Assembly (NCBI GenBank): GCA_902385765.1
Contig: CABMGU010000030.1
Location: forward strand, 1-9,774
Reading direction: 5' to 3'
Length of the DNA: 9,774 nucleotides
From: an uncultured archaeon
GTDB lineage: Archaea > Nanobdellota > Nanobdellia > Woesearchaeales > ARS49
This document shows positions 5,895-9,774 of this stretch, piece after piece (within the stretch, counting starts at the first letter, position 1; the number at the start of each line of letters is the position of its first letter). A model generated the notes under the pieces. The model was not told the DNA's origin, did no database searches, and saw only the letters and a program-made list of their open reading frames with translations. The translations under genes and the position numbers were made by a program.

Positions 5895-6962
5895 ATGAAC
5901 AAAACAATCAGAAGAGCACAAGAATTTCTTAGAAACATCACCAAAGATGACAGAATATGCCTAATACACGACACAGATGCAGACGGAATATGCTCTGCAG
6001 TAATAATAGCAAAATGCATAGAACGGCTACGAGGCAAAAAAATAAACCTGCACTTATCAGTGGAAAAAGAGCAATACGGAATAACAAAAAGAATGATAAA
6101 ACAGATGAACAAGCACAGAATAAACAAACTTATAGCGCTTGACTTCAGCACAGACCAAAACCTGCCTCTTCTAAAAAAGCTTGAAAAACAAACACACATT
6201 CTCAACATCGACCATCATAAACTGTACAACAACTACCAAAGCGACAAAACAATAATCTACAAACCACAATTATTCACAAAAATAGACCCAAGCACTTACT
6301 GCACAGCAAAACTCGCATATGACCTGGCAGGCACGGTCACAGATGTAAATGACCTTGACTGGATGGCGGCAACGGCGAGCATATCGGACATAGCAACAAA
6401 GCCCTGGAAAAAGTGGCTAAACAAAGTATGCAAAAAATACAAATCACCAATAAAAAAAGACCTCTTCCAAACAGAACTGGGACAGATAGGCGCGACAATC
6501 AAAAGCACAGAAGTCTACGACATAAATTTAATCAGCAAATGCTATGACATATTCTACCGAACCAAAAAACCCGCAGATGTGCGCAAATCAGAACTCAGCA
6601 AATACAAAGAAATAATTGACAATGAACTAAAAAAACACATAATGCTATTCAAAAAGAAAGCAAAAAAACAGGGCGACATGCAGGTTTACGAAATGGCATC
6701 AAAATACAGAATACACTCACCACTAAGCACAATCCTGGGAGTAAAATATCCTCACAAAACCATCATAATTATAAACAAGATAAACAAAATAACAGCCGTA
6801 AGCGCAAGAAGAGGCGACAGGAAAAAAGCGGTCAATACCCTACTGGAAAATGCCATCAAAGGATTCAAAGGCGCAAACGCAGGCGGGCACATACCTGCCG
6901 CGGCAGCGGGCTTTCACAGAAAATACCTGAAAACATTCAAGGAAAGAATATGGAAAACCTAA
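5895..6962 (+). CDS. DHH-family phosphoesterase (archaeal RecJ-like or NrnA-like)
   Basis: A 355-residue DHH phosphoesterase. It has the metal-binding motifs in order: HDTDADG (25-31), Asp83 in ALDFS, DHH at 106-108 (NIDHHK) and Asp165 in SISDIA. The C-terminal DHHA1-type substrate domain ends in GGHIPAAAAGF (330-340). These enzymes use two divalent metals to hydrolyse phosphodiester bonds in short RNA, single-stranded DNA or small nucleotides; archaeal members include RecJ/GAN-like nucleases linked to replication and repair. Which substrate applies here cannot be told. An open extension to 5805 was rejected because it would translate hairpins H4 and H5 and lacks family motifs. The ATG at 5895 has GTGAT (5886-5890), complementary to the 16S tail, 4 nt upstream. 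Its 3' end overlaps a 34-codon gene by 13 nt. Codons end mainly in A or C. Confidence 0.88.
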   Translation: MNKTIRRAQEFLRNITKDDRICLIHDTDADGICSAVIIAKCIERLRGKKINLHLSVEKEQYGITKRMIKQMNKHRINKLIALDFSTDQNLPLLKKLEKQTHILNIDHHKLYNNYQSDKTIIYKPQLFTKIDPSTYCTAKLAYDLAGTVTDVNDLDWMAATASISDIATKPWKKWLNKVCKKYKSPIKKDLFQTELGQIGATIKSTEVYDINLISKCYDIFYRTKKPADVRKSELSKYKEIIDNELKKHIMLFKKKAKKQGDMQVYEMASKYRIHSPLSTILGVKYPHKTIIIINKINKITAVSARRGDRKKAVNTLLENAIKGFKGANAGGHIPAAAAGFHRKYLKTFKERIWKT

Positions 6963-7054
6963 GAGTCGGACTGGCGGTTGCAAGCATAATAGCAGTAATG
7001 GCAATATTCGCAGCCATAGTGATGATGAGCGGAAGATTAGTATTTGTGGCGTGA
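6950..7054 (+). CDS. 34-residue single-helix membrane mini-protein
   Basis: A short gene beginning inside the last codons of the DHH gene (13-nt overlap, +1 relative frame shift of register). The protein starts MENLRVGLAVASIIAV and ends MMSGRLVFVA. Residues 5-27 are one continuous hydrophobic helix, and little is left outside the membrane. GGAA at 6941-6944, 5 nt before the ATG, is a weak ribosome binding site, and the overlap suggests translational coupling with the DHH gene. Its codon choice (ATA, GCA, AGC, GTA) is that of the native + strand genes, unlike the next gene, which supports a real coding sequence. The pattern of ME, then R or H, G and A before a helix ending in SG resembles the N-terminus of the 48-545 protein, though hydrophobic helices resemble each other by chance. 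Function unknown. Confidence 0.5.
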   Translation: MENLRVGLAVASIIAVMAIFAAIVMMSGRLVFVA

Positions 7055-7083
7055 ATGACTTAAATTAAAATATTGTGGTTTTC

Positions 7084-7830
7084 ATGAAAGATTTGTTGCG
7101 TAGGTTATACGAAAAAGTATATGGTCTTATTTGTGGGACTGGTACAAAATTAAATATTTTTCATTTTCAGTATTTAGCAGTATATCGACTGCATAGATTA
7201 CTCAAACAAACATTATCATCTAGAGAGGGTGATATTATAGATGTGGGGTGCGGTGAAAAACCATATAAACCTTGGTTTAAAAAATTTAAAAGTTATATCG
7301 GTGTGGACATAGTTAAAAATAAAAATGTGGATGTTCTTGTCCAAGAAGGATATAAAATACCCTTAGATGATAAATTTGACGTGGCTATTTGCGCCCAAGT
7401 TTTAGAGCACGTCCAAGATTTGCGAATAGTTGATGAGATTCACGGGCTTTTAAAAAATGATGGGGAATTAATTTTAACAGTCCCTTTTTTATATCAAATT
7501 CATGATATTTATGATTTCCGAAGATTTACTCAAAAAGGAATTGTTGACTTCTTAGAGACCCGAGGTTTCAAGGTTATTCATGTAAAAACTATTGGGGGAA
7601 TTGGAAGTACACTTGGTTTGCTATTTTTAGCATGGTGCGAATGCAGATTATCAAAAATATCTCGCATAATTAGCGGATGTTTATTACCGCTAAAACTAAT
7701 AATGGCATTCTTGATAAATGTCCTAGGTCTATTTTTTGATTCATTAGATAATACGAATAAATTCTATAATGGAATCTTAATAATCTGCAAAAAAATTTCA
7801 TTTTCAAAACGTCCTGCCAAAATTTATTAA
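7084..7830 (+). CDS. Class I SAM-dependent methyltransferase
   Basis: A 248-residue methyltransferase of the Methyltransf_11 type. It shows motif I DVGCGEKPY (53-61), the acidic ribose-binding position in GVDIV (73-77), VLEHV (106-110), the strand and loop NDGELILTVPF (125-135) and DFRRFT (144-149), a pattern common in polysaccharide-cluster methyltransferases. Residues about 172-218 contain two hydrophobic stretches, suggesting membrane contact. The ATG at 7084 is preferred; a GTG at 7075 would add three residues, and neither has a clear Shine-Dalgarno sequence. CTTAAATTA at 7059-7067 may be a TATA element, a little close for a leaderless start. The composition is odd: T- and G-ending codons and a T-rich coding strand, against A- and C-ending codons in both neighbours, suggesting transfer or inversion. 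Substrate unknown; a glycan sugar or its lipid carrier is plausible from context. Confidence 0.85.
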   Translation: MKDLLRRLYEKVYGLICGTGTKLNIFHFQYLAVYRLHRLLKQTLSSREGDIIDVGCGEKPYKPWFKKFKSYIGVDIVKNKNVDVLVQEGYKIPLDDKFDVAICAQVLEHVQDLRIVDEIHGLLKNDGELILTVPFLYQIHDIYDFRRFTQKGIVDFLETRGFKVIHVKTIGGIGSTLGLLFLAWCECRLSKISRIISGCLLPLKLIMAFLINVLGLFFDSLDNTNKFYNGILIICKKISFSKRPAKIY

Positions 7831-7833
7831 TGC

Positions 7834-7857
7834 GTTAGAGATTATTACAAATCTAAC
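7834..7857 (+). terminator. Weak stem-loop just after the methyltransferase gene
   Basis: GTTAGA (7834-7839) pairs with TCTAAC (7852-7857) around a 12-nt AT-rich loop, starting 3 nt after the stop codon. There is no T-run after it. It may stabilise or end the methyltransferase mRNA, or may be chance in AT-rich DNA. Confidence 0.25.
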
Positions 7858-7866
7858 CGATAAATC

Positions 7867-7874
7867 TATAAATT
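7867..7874 (+). promoter_or_regulatory. TATA box for leaderless UDP-glucose dehydrogenase mRNA
   Basis: TATAAATT is centred about 25 nt before the ATG at 7895, exactly where an archaeal TATA box should lie if transcription begins at the start codon. No Shine-Dalgarno sequence precedes the ATG, which agrees with a leaderless transcript. Confidence 0.6.
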
Positions 7875-7891
7875 AGTTATCAAAGCTAATT
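7871..7891. repeat. Inverted repeat between TATA box and start codon, possible operator
   Basis: AATTAG (7871-7876) and CTAATT (7886-7891) form an inverted repeat with a 9-nt centre that overlaps the TATA box and ends 3 nt before the ATG. This is a suitable site for a repressor. The arms are AT-only apart from one G/C pair, so chance is quite possible. Confidence 0.25.
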
Positions 7892-7894
7892 TCT

Positions 7895-9277
7895 ATGAAC
7901 ATACTTATTATCGGCGCAGGCTGGGTAGGAGCGACACACGCAGCAGTACTGGCATCTACAGGTCATAATGTCTGCGCATACGATGTGAATAAGGAAAAAA
8001 TAGCAGACCTGGAATCAGGCGAAGAAGCACGAATAGAACGCAACATCTACGAACCAGAACTGGCACACGTAATCAAAGAGCATAAAAGCAATCTAAAGTT
8101 CACATCAGACTTAAAAGAACTTGAAAAATTCCTGGACACAACAGACGTCATATTCTTGTGCCTTCCAACGCCAGCACACGAACTTGAGCTTCCACCAGAA
8201 AAAAGAAGCCTGTATATTGCGCTGAAATCCTTATCAGAATCACTCTGCAAACGAAACAACAAAACACAATCAAAATATCTACTTATTGCAACAAAAAGCA
8301 CCACGCCAATAGGCACAGCAGAACTGATAAAACAAAAACTTGAGTTTCATGGAGTTAAAGATTTCGGAGTAGGCTCAAATCCGGAATTCCTTGTAGAAGG
8401 AAAAGCAATAGAAAACTCACAAAACCCCGACAGGGTAATAATTGGCGTAAGCTCAACAAAAGATGAAGAATTACTAAAAGAAATATACAGACATCTCAGC
8501 AGCTCCAAATTCAAAGTCTGCTCGCCAAAAGACGCAGAAGCGATAAAACTACTTGCAAACTTCGAACTATTCAGCAGAATAGTAATGACGTACCAAGTAA
8601 CAGGAAGATTCTGCGAGCTCATACCAGGACTAACATTTGAAAACATATTCGCAGGCTTAACAGGCGATGAACGAATACCCAAATGGGGACACTACACAAG
8701 CCTCTACGCAGGAGGAAGCTGTTTCAAAAAAGACGCAGAAAACCTGCTAAGAACAGCAAACCAACACGATTCACATTACACAAAAGAATTCTTGAAAATG
8801 GTTATCGAAGGCAATGAAGACCAACTGCAAAGATTCTATGAACGAGCAAAAAAAGAAGCCAAAATTACATTCAAAGGCAAAAGAATAGCATTACTGGGAA
8901 CAACATTCAAACAAGGAACAAATGACGTCAGAGGCTCACCAAGCCTGCCATTAACAGAATGGCTGTACAAAGACGGAGCAGCCATCAAAGCATACGATCC
9001 AAAAGGCGGAGAAATGTACAAAAACACGTTCAAAAATAAACCAGAAGAAAAAATCATAACAGTCTGCCATAACATGCAAGAAGCACTAAAAGACACAGAC
9101 GCGTGCATAATCTGCACAGACTGGCCGGAATTCAAATTCATAACACAACACATTCTACAACTGAAGAAGCCATACCTAATAATGGATGGCAGAAGATGCC
9201 TGGCAAAAGACTACAAAGAACTAAACAAAGCAGGATTCTCAATAATAGCAGTAGGCTCTCCATATATGCCGGGCTAG
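7895..9277 (+). CDS. UDP-glucose 6-dehydrogenase
   Basis: A complete 460-residue nucleotide-sugar dehydrogenase. The NAD-binding domain has GAGWVG (7-12) and Asp30 at the end of the second strand. The centre has NPEFLVEG (162-169), the form typical of UDP-glucose dehydrogenases rather than of the UDP-ManNAc enzymes. The expected catalytic residues are present: Lys218 and Asn222 (IKLLAN), and Cys276 and Asp280 in GGSCFKKD (273-280). The C-terminal domain carries GTTFKQGTNDVRGSP (335-349). It should oxidise UDP-glucose to UDP-glucuronate with two NAD+. The gene has its own TATA box and no Shine-Dalgarno sequence, so it is probably leaderless. The next gene, a UDP-glucuronate 4-epimerase, uses its expected product, which strengthens the assignment. 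Codons end mainly in A or C. Confidence 0.9.
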   Translation: MNILIIGAGWVGATHAAVLASTGHNVCAYDVNKEKIADLESGEEARIERNIYEPELAHVIKEHKSNLKFTSDLKELEKFLDTTDVIFLCLPTPAHELELPPEKRSLYIALKSLSESLCKRNNKTQSKYLLIATKSTTPIGTAELIKQKLEFHGVKDFGVGSNPEFLVEGKAIENSQNPDRVIIGVSSTKDEELLKEIYRHLSSSKFKVCSPKDAEAIKLLANFELFSRIVMTYQVTGRFCELIPGLTFENIFAGLTGDERIPKWGHYTSLYAGGSCFKKDAENLLRTANQHDSHYTKEFLKMVIEGNEDQLQRFYERAKKEAKITFKGKRIALLGTTFKQGTNDVRGSPSLPLTEWLYKDGAAIKAYDPKGGEMYKNTFKNKPEEKIITVCHNMQEALKDTDACIICTDWPEFKFITQHILQLKKPYLIMDGRRCLAKDYKELNKAGFSIIAVGSPYMPG

Positions 9278-9282
9278 AAATC

Positions 9283-9290
9283 TTTTTAAA
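9283..9290 (+). promoter_or_regulatory. TATA box for leaderless epimerase mRNA
   Basis: TTTTTAAA, preceded by the purine-rich AGAAA, is centred about 26 nt before the ATG at 9313. The 35-nt gap after the dehydrogenase thus seems to hold a separate promoter for a leaderless transcript; no Shine-Dalgarno sequence is present. T-rich DNA here may also end some dehydrogenase transcripts. Confidence 0.55.
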
Positions 9291-9312
9291 CCACCACTAC
9301 GAATCAAAATGC

Positions 9313-9774
9313 ATGGCAACAATTCTTTTAACTGGTGCGGCAGGCTTCATAGGCTCCTGGATAGCCGAGACGCTAATCGCTAGAGGAGACGAGATAATAG
9401 CAGTAGACAATTTCAGCACATATTACAATGTTTCACTAAAAAGAGCACGCGTTGAAAAGTTCAAAGACAAATGCAAAATCTACGAAACAGACATTGCTGA
9501 TTATAAAGAGATGGAAAAAATATTCAAAAAACACAAAATCGACAAAGTCTGCCATGCGGCTGCGCAAGTAGGAGTAAGATATTCACTAACAGACCCTTTT
9601 TCATACGAGAGCTCAAACGTACTTGGAACATTAAATCTGCTTGAACTTTGCAGGCACAACGGCATCAAAACATTTGTATACGCCTCTTCATCATCAGTCT
9701 ATGGAAATAATAAAAAAATACCATTTTCGGAAGAAGACCGGGTGGATGAGCCAATCTCGTTATACGCGGCCACC
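9313..9774 (+). CDS. UDP-glucuronate 4-epimerase, N-terminal part (runs off window)
   Basis: The first 154 codons of an extended short-chain dehydrogenase/reductase (NAD-dependent epimerase) are seen; family members are usually about 320-340 residues, so roughly half is missing. The Rossmann motif GAAGFIG (8-14), Asp32 in VDNFSTYYNVSLKRAR, AAQVGVRYS (83-91) and ASSSSVYG (124-131) follow the pattern of UDP-glucuronate 4-epimerases, in which DN..YY..SLK is characteristic. The window ends in SLYAAT with the catalytic Tyr151; the matching Lys of YxxxK would be the next codon. It should convert UDP-glucuronate to UDP-galacturonate, directly after the dehydrogenase that makes the substrate. The start at 9313 is preferred over an out-of-frame ATG at 9309 because it opens the correct frame and lies 26 nt from a TATA box. 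Confidence 0.88.
   Translation, partial: MATILLTGAAGFIGSWIAETLIARGDEIIAVDNFSTYYNVSLKRARVEKFKDKCKIYETDIADYKEMEKIFKKHKIDKVCHAAAQVGVRYSLTDPFSYESSNVLGTLNLLELCRHNGIKTFVYASSSSVYGNNKKIPFSEEDRVDEPISLYAAT

Noticed and set aside
7075..7083. GTG start adding three residues to the methyltransferase
   Set aside because: There is no ribosome binding site and an ATG follows after three codons. The choice remains uncertain, but ATG is the simpler one.
9309..9311. ATG four bases before the epimerase start
   Set aside because: It is out of frame with the Rossmann-fold coding sequence.

Overview
The window looks like chromosomal DNA of an AT-rich archaeon, probably a DPANN-type lineage such as Woesearchaeota or Pacearchaeota (inference). 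The support is a regulator that joins an AbrB-type DNA-binding domain to a PhoU domain, an archaeal RecJ-like DHH phosphoesterase, TATA boxes about 25 nt upstream of start codons (leaderless genes), T-run terminators and very small single-helix membrane proteins. There is no transposase, CRISPR array, tRNA or rRNA.

Layout. At the left, a one-helix membrane protein with four cysteines (48-545, +) ends in T-runs. A short GC-richer, foldable spacer (about 605-673) separates it from a convergent minus-strand operon. Read from its promoter near 5665 leftwards, the operon is AbrB-PhoU regulator (5618-4698), GT4 glycosyltransferase (4690-3590), second GT4 glycosyltransferase (3593-2499) and AsnB-type amidotransferase (2497-674). 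The genes are 7 nt apart, 4 nt overlapping and 1 nt apart. Rightwards from the same intergenic region runs a DHH phosphoesterase (5895-6962), whose end overlaps a 34-codon membrane mini-gene (6950-7054). Next come a methyltransferase of foreign-looking composition (7084-7830), a UDP-glucose 6-dehydrogenase (7895-9277) and the first 154 codons of a UDP-glucuronate 4-epimerase (9313 to the window end).

How the genes may work together. The dehydrogenase and epimerase give UDP-glucuronate and then UDP-galacturonate. The two GT4 enzymes would transfer sugars to a lipid-linked or surface glycan. The methyltransferase and AsnB-like enzyme could modify sugars, for example by methylation or by amidation of uronic acids. 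This is most simply an S-layer, N-glycan or exopolysaccharide locus split around a regulator and a nucleic-acid phosphoesterase.

The most unusual part is non-coding. Between the regulator and the DHH gene, 5695-5872 contains six consecutive perfect or near-perfect hairpins, two closed by GAAA tetraloops on the + strand. They start almost exactly where a + strand transcript from the shared TATA element should start. I recognise no known RNA family and regard it as a candidate new structured RNA or 5' leader. Second, the + strand is rich in A and C whichever way the genes point, except across the methyltransferase gene, which suggests recent transfer or inversion of that gene.
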